From Paragordius varius (taxonomy: Eukaryota; Nematomorpha), in assembly GCA_964247055.1 (NCBI GenBank), contig OZ176052.1:682001-746000 (forward strand): a DNA stretch of 64,000 bases. Reading direction: 5' to 3'. Shown here piece after piece: positions 22,901 to 34,344 of the stretch. A program made the translations under genes and the position numbers. Positions within the stretch are counted from its first letter, which is position 1; the number at the start of each line of letters is the position of its first letter. Below the pieces are notes generated by a model. The model was not told the DNA's origin. It saw only the letters and a list, made by a program, of their open reading frames with translations, and made no database searches.

Positions 22901-25900
22901 TGATATCTAATTTATATATATATATATATATATATAAACAGTAAGTAGAAACATAAAGACAAATATTTTAAAAAAACCATACACTTATTTAAACCTTGAT
23001 TTTTCCAACATAAACTACAGTATGAGTAAGTATATATTGCTAGAAAGTTATTAATTTTGACAAATAGAATATACAATAAAGGGCAGTGTTATTGGCTTAT
23101 AGTTATTTTTTTCATTTATACCATTATTAGGCAATAATCCTCTTTGCTTAATATGCTATTTGGCAATAAACAATAACTTTCTTATACTTACATATACTAT
23201 ATTTATTGACAAATTTAAAATACATTTATAAGAGTGTATACATGTCTAACATGTCTGACTCTCATTTGGCAGCCAAACGATAAGTTAAATTAAAAAATAG
23301 GGTTGAAAAGGATGGGAATCTTTTTTAACATATAAAATATTTGTCTTTTACGTTTTTACGGTTTAGTCTATAATTTAAATTTTTACTGTAAGATATTTAT
23401 TTATTGGTTGAAAAAAAAACTTTAAATAAAACCAAGTTTTATAAAAAATTAATTTGTTATAAATATGAAGACGACCTATGCTGACAGCAAGATTCCAAAT
23501 ATAATTCATATTTATTGGTTAAAAAAATAACTTTAAATAAAACAAAATTTTATAAAAATGATACTTATTGGTTGAAAAAAAAACTAGAAATAAACCAAGT
23601 TTTATGAAAAATTAATTTGTTATAAATATGTGGAAGACCTATGTTGACAGCAAGATTTCAAATATAATTCATATTTATTGGTTGAAAAAAAAAACTTTTA
23701 TATAAAACAAAGTTTTGTGAAAAATTAATTTTTTATAAATATTTAGGAGACCTATGTTGACAGCAAGATTCCAAATATAATTCATCTAATCCCCAGTATT
23801 CCAGGTCATCACTGAAAGCTAGGACGCACATCTCATCTACCAGATGAAGTTTTCCTAATTTACATAAATATTAATAAATTTTCGTTTTCTTTTATGAGTG
23901 CCAAAATAGAGAGTGATAAATTTATGATAATTATGATGTTAAAGAAATTGCTGAAAAATGTAATCAATATATGTATATTTAATATATATGATGAATGTTT
24001 CATATCATAAATGCTTCGGAATGTTATTGACCTGCACAAATTTTTTATAAGTTAACAAAAAATATTTAAGATCAATTTGTTGATTAAAAATATTGGAAGA
24101 TAATGTGAAATTCATTTTAAAAGCTGAGAAGGAAATTCATATCTGTAATAATGTAGTTTTGACAATTCAATAAAACCTGTCATTTTATCATTATAATTTT
24201 CATATGTCATGTGTCATAAGATAGTGTTAAATTCTCCTTTAGTTTCCTGTTTTTTATATTTTGTCAATACGATTTTAATTTAAATTATTTTTCTTAACTT
24301 TTTAAAGTTTTACATATTCAATTTGAAATATAGGGCTTACTTACTATATGAAAACATTAGTATACAGTTAAACCTATGATTTTAAACTGAAAATATAAAT
24401 GATGTATGAAACCGTTGGTCAATAGTAATCGCAAACGAGTTTCGTGCTTGTTAGCTTGACTTGGGATATTCATATAATTCGTATATAAACCAACTCTGCA
24501 ATTTTGGTAAAAAAGCAATGAATTTTAAATGAAACTTAATTGACATTTATGAAATCTAACTAAAAATTAATAGTTAATTAACACAAGCTTACCCTAGATT
24601 TTGAGTATATTTCATACATTTCAATTAAGTTTAATTTCAAATTCGTATAACCGACTGCATTTATAGCAAAATTGCAAAGTTGTATAAATATATATATATA
24701 TATATATATATTACGAAATCAATATGTGAAAACTCAAGTCAAATAGTTGTGTCGTAACAAATGAATACCATTGACGAACGGTTTCACTTATCTATATTTT
24801 CAGTTTAATTTTCTATTTGATGTTCGATTTCACAGATTTAACCATCGATAATACAATAACATTATCAATCCGTCATTTACCCTTACATTATATATATACA
24901 GTGCCCTATTTATTTGGCCAATCGGTTATACAGTAACGTATACCAACATGAGTAAAAAAACGTGTTTTAAATTAAATAATAACCGTCATGTAAAATCTAT
25001 AATTGCTTAATAATAATTAGCTAAAAACAAAAATCTTATAAATTTTACATAGAGTTGTTATTAATTTAATACCTGTCCGATAAAAATTAAGAATGGAACC
25101 AAAACTTCGTGGGTGACGATCGAAAAAAAATTCATTCAATTCGAGATCATAATCGTCACAAATGTCCGATAAATTTTGCGCAAATTTTATTTTTTTAGTG
25201 GGAGTGTTTTCTTTGGAGTTGTATTTGGAATTATCATTATAGGGTGAATGGGTTAACTTATTATCATGTGGAGAAGATTTATAATAAGTGGTTTCATTTG
25301 CATCATTGTTTATATGGTGGTCATCTGTGCAAATTGTGTTAAATACAAGTGTTTTCAACCTTCCCAGTCTGGTTCGAGGCATATTTGCTAAAGTTTTCCA
25401 AAGTACTTCATGCCGTGTACCACCAACATTTATTATAACGCGGGTACGGTTTTTACCCAAGCTGAAACTATGCCTTTGATCACTGTAAAGATTATTATAA
25501 TTCGTTCTTATTTGCTTGTACATACCATTGAATGGTGAAATATTTTCCTCATTAGTATCTTTGGGGGCATATCTACACTTTTTCTTAAGTGGATTCTCAG
25601 GTGTGATGTCCTGAGTTAAATATGAGAACAAACTAGTACGTTTATATTGTTGTTTGTTCTTATTACGATTTCCGACGTTTGCCTGCAGAAAACTAAATTT
25701 GTTCCGACCATGATCTATGTTATTATTATAGAATAGGATAGGATATGTATTCCTATGATTATAATAATATTTGGGTTTTATAGGCCTACCATACAAATTT
25801 ACAAATTTGCATGTGGGTCCACTCTTTTTCCTCCTATGTTCAATGATAGAAAATGCATTTTGAATAAAATGCCTTCGCCACACTGCTTTTTTGCTGGAAG

Positions 25901-26171
25901 ATATGGGAATTTTGTTTTCATTCACATCTTGACATGTATAGGGATAATTAAAACCACTACCCCAATAATGTTTCTTGACCGCTGGTTTGAATGAAGCTTT
26001 TTTAGATGAGGGTGAAATCTTTTCAGAGCTAATTTCTTGATTATGTGCCACATTGTTAGTATTTTCTTGGATATTTGTTTTCGGTTCTAATCCATTCTCA
26101 AATATATCATCACTTATATCAATAAATTTGTCCGTTTTGACAACAGAAGGTGTCTTAATTAGCTTGGGCAT
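19908..26171 (-). CDS. Shab: Kv2 (Shab) voltage-gated potassium channel, five exons
   Basis: Delayed-rectifier potassium channel of the plasma membrane, a tetramer. Minus-strand exons 25073-26171, 23752-23854, 22744-22906, 20555-21630 and 19908-20286 join in consistent phase to about 939 residues. The T1 tetramerisation domain is split over exons 1-3 ([12 protein letters not shown], then [10 protein letters not shown], then [20 protein letters not shown]). S1-S6 lie mostly in exon 4, with the S4 arginine/lysine ladder ([20 protein letters not shown], about 558-577), the selectivity filter TTVGYGD (about 642-648) and S6 [11 protein letters not shown]. Exon 5 is a polar, Asn/Ser-rich C-terminal tail; it follows in frame if the donor GTAAAA at 20554 is used, otherwise a stop occurs one codon later. 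The N-terminus of about 250 residues and an insertion inside T1 are unusual. Exon 1 could have an upstream partner. Confidence 0.95.
21658..22018. mobile_element. MITE family 5 with arms of about 100 bp
   Basis: The two halves are reverse complements from the outer AAGAATATTTGTAGTAAAG-like ends through GGGCCATGGTGCACGAGTAA. The inner loop is AT-rich. It lies in Kv2 intron 21631-22743, 28 bp from the exon 4 acceptor. Confidence 0.8.
22503..22731. mobile_element. MITE family 6
   Basis: Left CAGTCATGTATCCTTAATTT after TA. The right arm is the inverse of the left (AAATGGGTATAAATATTT and its complement), ending CACGACTTATA. It begins about 12 bp after the donor of Kv2 exon 22744-22906 in gene direction. 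Confidence 0.82.
22939..23388. mobile_element. MITE family 1 with a family 4 MITE inside
   Basis: Left CAGTAAGTAGAAACATAAAG, right ATTTTTACTG before TA. The inner arms contain CATACACTTATTTAAACCTT. The core is interrupted by the family 4 element at 23018-23208. In Kv2 intron 22907-23751. Confidence 0.82.
23018..23208. mobile_element. MITE family 4, nested
   Basis: Long inverted repeat: CAGTATGAGTAAGTATA at the left; TTTGGCAATAAACAATAAC and TATACTTACATA at the right. Flanked by TA. Same family as 32050-32242 and 58045-58238. Confidence 0.8.
23400..23751 (-). repeat. Tandem copies of a Kv2 exon 3' end in its intron
   Basis: The end of Kv2 exon 23752-23854 (coding [10 protein letters not shown], then the donor GTC) is repeated at 23470-23509 and 23630-23671, each with the same intron flank (TTATTGGTTGAAAAAAAAAC, AAATTAAT.TGTTATAAATAT). 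Another flank-only unit lies at 23516-23570. Both exon-tail copies keep CATAGGTC at the donor. Units are about 110-160 bp. Confidence 0.88.
24360..24815. mobile_element. Inverted-repeat element (family 8) in Kv2 intron 1
   Basis: AAACTGAAAATATA and GAAACCGTT.GTCAAT at the left recur inverted at the right (AACGGTTTCACTTATCTATA, TTTTCAGTTT). The interior also folds back (ATTTTTGGTTAA-type arms, a (TA)n run). Ends not fixed precisely. Confidence 0.65.
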
Positions 26172-26697
26172 AAACTTAAATGCGTTTTAGTGATTTTTAA
26201 AATCCGTGCTGGATTTGACATCACATTGTAATTCTGGTTTCACATAATGAATACGTTCAATGAATCTATTTTATATTAGCCCAAAATGCTATTTGTTTTC
26301 AGAATAATAATTTATAAGAAAATAAGATAAGTTTAGAAAAAGCGATGATCCGATTTATATTGCAGAGGTAGAATTTTAGATCATCCATTTTTCCATTGGT
26401 TATAGTTGAACTTTAAACAGATTTCCAGAGATTTAAAGTTAAGAATTGATTAATAAACTATAATGAGCTGCCTGCATGGTTGCCTCAATTTTTTTATTGC
26501 GCGAGTCTTTTATATATTAATAAAAAAAGTAAAAAAAATATGTTTTTTTTTTCAGAGAAATAGCCATTCGTTTTTTCTCTCTTTCATGCTTTTATCTATG
26601 GTTGTGTATCCTAGATTTTTTTGTTTTATTGATTTTATACTTATTATTTTTTTATTACATAATGTTACGTTTTTATATTATAAATGTAACTGATAAT
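26172..26697. other. Region upstream of the Kv2 start
   Basis: AT-rich; expected to hold the Kv2 5' UTR or promoter. No motif recognised. A plus-strand open frame at 26463-26693 is Phe/Leu/Ile-rich low complexity and not called. Confidence 0.4.
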
Positions 26698-26698
26698 A

Positions 26699-26987
26699 CA
26701 GTAAAAATTAAAAATTAAACGGACAAAACATGAAAATATAAAGACAAAATTTAAAGTCAAACCCATACTTTTTTAACCTATTTTTTTCTATATAAGCTAT
26801 TTAGTTACAATTGAAAATATAGAATTGATTGTGTTAGTATTATATTCTCTATTTCGTATTTTATCATTTTAAATAATGATTTTATATTGAAAAAAATCAA
26901 GATTTATAAAGTATGGTTGTCTTTTAGAAAAAAATATCTGTCTTTATATATTCACGTTTTTGTCCGTATAATTTCAGTTTTTTCTGT
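26699..26987. mobile_element. MITE family 1
   Basis: Left CAGTAAAAATTAAAAATTAA after TA, right TTTCAGTTTTTTCTG. The core ATTGATTGTGTTA is typical. Upstream of Kv2, outside any recognised intron. Confidence 0.82.
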
Positions 26988-27298
26988 GTTAATGGCCCTG
27001 AATATATATTACATTTTTCTAATATAGTATGCTTATTTGGATAAATACAAACGTCTGCAAATGTGTCTAACAACAATGTAATTTTAATGATATTATACTG
27101 TGCAGGGCCCTTAATATGATATATCTTTTTTTGCCCGCCCTTATAATTTTTTGGTGAGTACCACTGTTTTAAAAATTTATTTAAACAGTCCATTTGATTT
27201 TCTCTCCGGTGCAATCATTTTGTATATAATATGCGAGAAACTCTGGTCTTTACAAGTTGGTCTACCATTAACATTTCAAATTTACCTTTAAACAGTTA
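26988..27298. other. Spacer, no feature recognised
   Basis: A minus-strand open frame of 96 residues overlaps the MITE family 1 end and shows no known domain. GGGCCCTTAA and GGCCCTGAA could be ends of a further short element. Undecided. Confidence 0.35.
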
Positions 27299-27475
27299 CA
27301 GTATGCATTTCAATGGGTGCTTATTTTACACTATCGTTGAACATTTGCAACACAGTATGTATGGAAAAAACAACAAAATGTTAAATAAACAATTTTTCCT
27401 TTCGTTTTTTTCATACACTCATATGTTGCAAATTGCTTAATAGTGTGAAATAAGCAACCATTAAAATGCATACTG
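27299..27475. mobile_element. MITE family 3
   Basis: CAGTATGCATTTCAATGGGT at the left, ACCATTAAAATGCATACTG at the right, TA on both sides. About 177 bp with almost fully paired arms. Confidence 0.88.
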
Positions 27476-27514
27476 TATTTGTCTCTAATCTGAAATTCAT
27501 ATTCACGTAAAATT

Positions 27515-27965
27515 ATGTCTGGATAAAACATTTCAGTTCTTCGATTCAATTTGGGGTAGTTCTATACCCCAGGGTTGTTTTAAATAATTAAAAAAAAATA
27601 TGTAATAAAGTGAAACAATGAGTTTGCACTTATGTAACATTAATGAACCGAACTATAAAAAAGGATCATTCAAAAAATTACTTGATATTTTTTATACATG
27701 GGTTAAACCCAAAGGTAAAAATTTAGTAACTATCTCATGTGTCTGAAAGTTAAATATAAAATAATACAAAATATACCACTTTTTTAATAGTGTTAAATGT
27801 GATTTTAATAAAGTAAACTAAATTTTAGGCTTATAATCAAATAAACACGATATTTTGCGAAAATGTTGTAAAATAAAAATGGTGTCCAAGTAGTTTGATA
27901 CGGAACTTTTTTTATAAAAATTTCGATACCCCAATTTGAATTGAAGTTTAATAATGTTGACTCTA
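27515..27965. repeat. 510-bp repeat B
   Basis: GGGGTAGTTCTATACCCCAG near the left end, TACCCCAATTTGAATTGAAG at the right, and interior AAATAAACACGATATTTTGC. Somewhat shortened. Confidence 0.68.
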
Positions 27966-28298
27966 TGTCAGGCATAACAATTGTTTTGTTTTATGCCTTT
28001 TTCTAATTTTTCAAATTTGAAATAGAAACAAGATTTTTATCTAAGGCCACTTGTAGTTTAAAATAATTTAAATAAAACAAACTCCTCTAATATTTATACT
28101 TTTAAAAATATTTTGATCTTAACATAATAGGGTATTAAAGCAAAAATGAAACTATGCAACAACAAAAGTTGAATCTAAATATGAATTAATTTAGCCCAGC
28201 GACAGTTTAAATTTTTTAATAAGGGTTCATTCGGAATACAAATGCTTTAAAATGGTTTATGCCGTTCACAAAAGGGGCAAATGACTAGTGGCCTTTTA

Positions 28299-28579
28299 CA
28301 GTAAATGTTGAAAATATACAGACAAAATGTAAAAATATAAAGACAAATTTATTTTCCATAGACAACCATACTTTTTTAAACCTTAATTTATCCAAAGCAT
28401 TAAATTACAATCGTAAAATACATAATTGATTGTGTTACCAATTTAAATATCAATACTTTGTAGTTATTAACAATGAGTTGTATTTAAAAAAATTAAGACT
28501 TAAAAAGTATGGTTATCTTTTTGAAAAAATATTTGTCTTTATAATTCACGTTTGGTCCGTATAATTTCAATTTTCACTG
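28299..28579. mobile_element. MITE family 1
   Basis: Starts CAGTAAATGTTGAAAATATA after TA and ends ATTTTCACTG before TA. Complete arms and core. Confidence 0.86.
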
Positions 28580-28599
28580 TATAATAAAAATATAAGAAA

Positions 28600-30087
28600 A
28601 TATTGGGTAGAATAAGTTTAAATACAAGATAGAAGGCTTATGAAATTGCTGAAATTTTATTATATTATAGAAATTGGAGCGAAACCAAATTCGCAAAACT
28701 GGAATTACTATTAACTAAATAAAACTGACTAAGTTTAAAACCCAAATACCGGAAACTCTAAAATATTTAAAAGGTAAAATGGTTTTCAATAGTGGAACTA
28801 TTCATTTAAAACTTTCCATCCATCAAAACAGACATTAATAAAAATTTATTTTACAAAACCATATTGGTTACAGTATGAAATTATCAATTAAAATTTTAAA
28901 TTATAAATCAATATTTATGGATTTAATAATTTTAAAACGGATTATTTTATATTTTATCACAAATTTTTTTATTAAACTGTGGGTGGGAGGGCAATAGCAA
29001 AATTACCATATAAATTGTTTTTTATGAAATCAAGATAACTAAAATAATTTTAAGTCTTTGATAAAGTATCAGTGAATGCCCATAAGGGGTTCTAGGGAAT
29101 CAAGATTTTATTATATTTATCACTGTTTTCCTTAAAATTTTTTTGATATCGCCTTACTTTTCCAAAAAGATGAAATATAATATTTTTTTTCCTAAGAGGT
29201 TTATACTACAGAATAAGAGGAATTACTAAAAAATTTAATTTGTTTTAGATATTTCGTTAAAATATGAAAATCGTTTCCATAAACTTCAAAATTATATTTT
29301 ACTAAAAATTTTTTTTCTTAATGAATTGATCAGTTTATATAACGAGGGTTATCAAATTTTAGTAATTTAAGGCTTATCAACCTAGCATATATTACATTTA
29401 GGCAGAACATCATATATATCATTATTATTTCTATCCTTATGAAGAAGGTTACCATAAACCTCTAGTCTGGTTTGATAAAAAAATGTCAAAGGCCAATTTT
29501 TGTCGATTAAAATTTCAAAATAAGAGATAATAATTATTATTATTAGTATGTCAGCGGCTTAATTATATTATTCGACATATATTGTAGATTCTTTGATGTT
29601 TTTTTCATTGAGTCATCGATTTTTTTCCTAATATAGAATTTGGATGATGTTTTAACTTTAAATTTTTTTAACTCTTAAAAATTATTTTTTTTGAAAAAGT
29701 TGAAATATATTTTTTGTTCAAAAATATAAAAATTAATTCTCAGAAGTTAGCTAAAGGATTTTTAATCCCTGGAGGAGAGAGTTAGAAATGATATATCATC
29801 TATGTAATAACCTTGCATAAAAATTTCTCACTAATAAATATATTAAAAATAAATATGTCCGCAAAAAAATGGTTTTGTCATAATTTATAAATTATGCATT
29901 TTTTTATATGAGAGAAAATCACTTAAGCTAGATAAAAGTTATAAAAATGGTAATTTTGCTGTGAGCTTTTATAGTAAAGCGTAAGCTATATATAGTTAAT
30001 CAATAAATACAGTTTATATAGCTTTATTAAAAAAGAGTAAAAAAAGGTTTAATTAATACAATGTCCACAGATAAAATTTATATATTC
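28600..30087. other. AT-rich spacer, unassigned
   Basis: No reading frame worth calling. Short stretches (TCATCGATTTTTT..TAATATAGAAT near 29615) recur near 38700, so part is probably another dispersed repeat. Confidence 0.4.
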
Positions 30088-30850
30088 TGATAGGAAAATG
30101 TATCAGGATTATCTTACAAGTGTTTTAAGAGAGTTATCATAGTTATACTCCTCTATAACAAAAAATGGCAAATTTTGGCTGAAATTGAGGTCAATTAAAA
30201 ATATTTTTAAAAATGCATACTTTGTTTCAAAAACTTTGTTTTTTGTAAAATTTTAAAGTAGATGTAAACAGTATAAAAAGCTCTAAGATATGTAGAACCT
30301 CTCTATAATTCTATGCAAAACATTTCTATCATCTGTTCCTTCAAATTTATGTATATAAATTTTGTTTTTACAAAAATTTACCCAATTTTAAAGCAAACGA
30401 ACGTTTAAATTAAAATTCAGGGAGAGATGTGTTTAGTATTATCGTGTTATGTGGAAGAAGTGTTTTTATAATATCTTAAAGTTTAAACCGTTTCCATCAT
30501 TCATCATAATAGTGAGAAATACTCAACAAAATTTTGTTAAAAATTAAATTTTTGTAAAAAGTGTGCGTTTTTAAAAATATTTTTAGTGGATATCAGAATT
30601 TAGCAGATATTTAAAAATTATATTGCGCAATCCATTTTTGCGTATTTTTGGAATTGCTAAAAAACTAGGCATTTTCGGAGCCCACATCTAAAATTGTTTT
30701 GCTTTTTATATGTGTAGTTTATAATATAGTTTAAAGATATTTTTTTAAATGAAGCCACTAGCTTTCACCAAAAAAATTTTATTAGAAAAATGTTTGCAAA
30801 TTTTGTCATTTTCTGATATAGAGCAATTGCTGAAATTATACTTTCTTTTA
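30088..30850. repeat. Dispersed repeat A, second copy
   Basis: Shares GATAGGAAAATGTATCAGGA, the ACAAAAATTTACCCAATTTTAA-type segment and GGAGCCCACATCTAAA with 13690-14435 and 15260-15450. No coding frame. Confidence 0.6.
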
Positions 30851-31854
30851 TCACTGGTAATAAGGGCCTAAACCAAAAGCAACATAAAAATTTTAATACA
30901 TTTACTTATCATAATACGTATTTTAATGGGGTTTGTTTTATACCACCCGATTCTGAACGCAGATATATAATTATTATTGAGAATAAATACATGATAGATA
31001 TTGGTAAACATTGTCAGTTTAAAATATATTTCGAATTAGGAAAACAAAATTATTTGTCCAGAAATCCTAACGAAAAAAAATGGCCTTTGTTTAACATTAT
31101 TTTAAATCTTCAAACAATAACTAGCTAAACCGTTTTTAAATTTATGAAAATATAAATAGGGTCAAATATTTAAGAACCAACTTAGTTTTGGTTATATTTT
31201 TTAAAATAGGTGGTTTCTATAAGATTTTTCTCTAAAAAAAATTCATAAACTAATTGTTTAATACCATAAATATATATTTTACAGTAAATTTCAAAATAAA
31301 TAGATTAATATATATTATTTTCATCAATAATCATGTTAAATATTTTTTTTCGATCGCCACGGTAAAATTAAATATTTAACAACAAAACAGAAATTATTTT
31401 TGTTAAATATTAATATACAGTATAAGTATGGGGACTTAAAGGGCACATTCTTCATTCGTAGACCTTAATCTACCAAAGATAAAAGTTTCCGTTGTCTCTT
31501 TATACATTCTCAAATATAAGAAGAGTAATGCGAAAAAGTTCAACCATCCTTTAAAACATTTTATAAATATAAATACAAATAATTTAAATGCTTGAAAATA
31601 ACACACATATATTTGCAGCCCTACTAAAAATTATTTGTAAATTTATTAAGTACTTTTATCACCAATATTATATTATCTATAATATACATATAGATTAATA
31701 TATACAATTATAACCCATATTGCATTTTGTATAATAATCACTATTCATGTTCCATAAAAAATTGATATATAATATATATTATATACTCCCAAATCTGTAA
31801 TAAATAATTATTTGTCTTTGGTTATATTTATATTTAATATATATTCTAATTTTT

Positions 31855-31901
<47 letters not shown>

Positions 31902-31955
31902 CCCTTAATATTTTTTGATTCTTATTACATTGAATATATATATATATATATATAT
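30851..31955. other. AT-rich spacer with TA runs
   Basis: Unassigned. (TA)n runs at 31856-31898 and 31934-31958. No gene seen. Confidence 0.4.
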
Positions 31956-31958
31956 ATA

Positions 31959-32411
31959 ATGTAAAAACATATAAACAAATATTTTTTTTTGAAAAGACAA
32001 CTAACCTTACTTTTTTAAACTTTAATTTTTTCTACATGAATTACTTACATTATGAGTAAGGATACATTGCATTTTTTAATTATTGCCAAATAGTCTATAC
32101 AACAAAGGGGGCAGTATTATTGGCTTATAGTTAATTTTTTCACTTTTTACTTACATTGTTAGCCAATAATAATTCTCTTTGCACGTGCTATTTGGCAATA
32201 ATTAATAACTTTCTAGCAATATATACTTATTCATACTTTAATTCCAATTTGGAAATATATAATTGAGTGTGTAAACCATTTACACTTTGTATTTTTTAAC
32301 CCAAAACAAAGAGTTATATAGATAAAATAAGGGATTAAAAAAGAAAGTATGCGGTTATCTTTTAGGGAAAAAAATATTTTTAACAACATTTTGTCCATAG
32401 TAAAATTTCAT
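31959..32411. mobile_element. Decayed MITE family 1 with a family 4 MITE inside
   Basis: Left arm AACCTTACTTTTTTAAACTT and right arm AGAAAGTATGCGGTTATC are family 1. The family 4 element sits at 32050-32242 between them, as at 22939-23388. Just downstream of the BPNT2 stop codon. Confidence 0.72.
32050..32242. mobile_element. MITE family 4, nested
   Basis: TTATGAGTAAGGATACATTG at the left; ATAACTTTCTAGCAATATA and ACTTATTCATACT at the right; the TGCCAAATAG arm pairs with CTATTTGGCA. Confidence 0.78.
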
Positions 32412-32431
32412 TTTCAAAAAATCTATCCTTT

Positions 32432-34278
32432 TTAAAAACGGTGTTGAATAGGTGCTCTCGCTATAAGACCAGTCTTAAGTAAAACTTCAAACGGAGAGTT
32501 TTTTTCCTCGTTTGAATTTTCATTTTTATGATTAATCGTCTCAGGTCCGTAATATTCAATTCTTTGTCCATTGATGTCCGTTAAAGTGCCCCCCAAGGTA
32601 TCTAGCAAGGCATTTCCTGCACAAATGTCCCATTTCTTAATGTAAGTCGTATGTAAGTAGTATTGAGCATGTCCATTAAGTAATTCCAAAACTTTGTAAC
32701 CTAAAATATTCAATTATAAAATAAGGTTTATATGTGCAATGAGGGAAAACAAAAAGCTTTGGGGTTTTATTATAAAAAGTAAACATACACACACAATTTA
32801 CTAAAAAATGTAATTTAAAAGTATTTATAACATAAATTACTTAAAATATATGTAAATTATAGATTAATAAGATAATTTACTTAAAATATATGTAAATTTA
32901 ATTAGATTTATAACATAAATATACATTAAATATGTAATTATATATTACAATCGTTGGGGTAATAAAAACAAACAAACAAAAAAATAATTTAAAATTTTAA
33001 TTTTTAGCCAATACCACACATGAAATCAATCAATTATAAAGTAGTGCTTTTTAATTTTGAGTTGTACCAGCATTCAAGTTATAATAAACGATAATCATTT
33101 TTTTTGTTTAGACAATAGTAAACTAAACTAATTTTTAAACTTGAAGCCAAATTTAGTACTAAATTACACTTTTTGGAATTTTTAAAACCCATTTTTTATC
33201 CCAAAAATGCTAAAACATCTATATATATCATTTATATTTTAAATTCACCCTTGAACATTCACCCTTCACCCTCGAACAATTCAAATTCACCCTTCACCCT
33301 CGAACAATTCAAATTCACCCTTGAACATTTCAAAATCACCCTAAAAGAAATTATGAGTTTTTTAAGATGAAAAATTACATATATTTCTTTATTAGGAAAT
33401 GAAATCATGTTAAAAATTAATATAATGCTGAAAAATATATTTCTTATAAATGATTATTTATATTAGCCCAAAAACACATAATTTATTTTTAGGATGAATT
33501 TGAATTGTTCAAGGGTGTGAATTTGAATTGTTTAAGGGTAAATTTGAATTGTTCAAGGGGGTAAATTTGAATTGTTTAAGGGTGAATTTGAATTAAATTT
33601 GAACTGTTTAAGGGTGAATTTGAATTGTTTAAGGTTAAATTTAAATTGTTTAAGGGTGAATTTGAATTGTTCAAGGGCGTGAATTTGAATTGTTTAAGGG
33701 TGAATTTGAATTAAATTTGAACTGTTTAAAGGTGAATTTAAATTGTTCAAGGGTGTGAATTTAAATTGTTCAAGGGTGAATTTAAATTGTTTAAGGGTGA
33801 ATTTGAACTATAAATAGTATACATCCCTAAATTTTTAAGGCATACCTGCACCCCCGGCTGGAATTATACGCATATTTGAATTTTCATTATTTTCTTCTGC
33901 CGCTGCTTGATTAGTCAAGTCAACCAATTTATTTGATTTAGATTTCGAGTTAAAGTTTGAGTTTAACAATTCCTTCGTTAAAATTTGTTGAGCGACGGAA
34001 TTTATATTGCCAGGGTGTGAACGTGAGACTAGAACTTTTATACTTGGTTCATTTCGTTGACTAAAAATTAAAAAGTAAAAAGTCAATTATTTTCAGTATA
34101 AAAACAGATAAAGACAAAAAAAAAGAATAAAGAAAATATTAATTTTATAAATTTAATCTAGAGTAAAAATTGAAATTATACGTGAGGACAAAACGTAAAA
34201 ATATAAAGACAAAAATTTTTTTCCCTAAAAAACAATTAACCATACTTTTTAAATCTTCGTTCATTTTTTTAAATCTAT

Positions 34279-34344
<66 letters not shown>

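Noticed and set aside
26463-26693. Plus-strand frame of 76 hydrophobic residues
   Set aside because: T-rich sequence yields Phe/Leu/Ile by composition; no start context or similarity.
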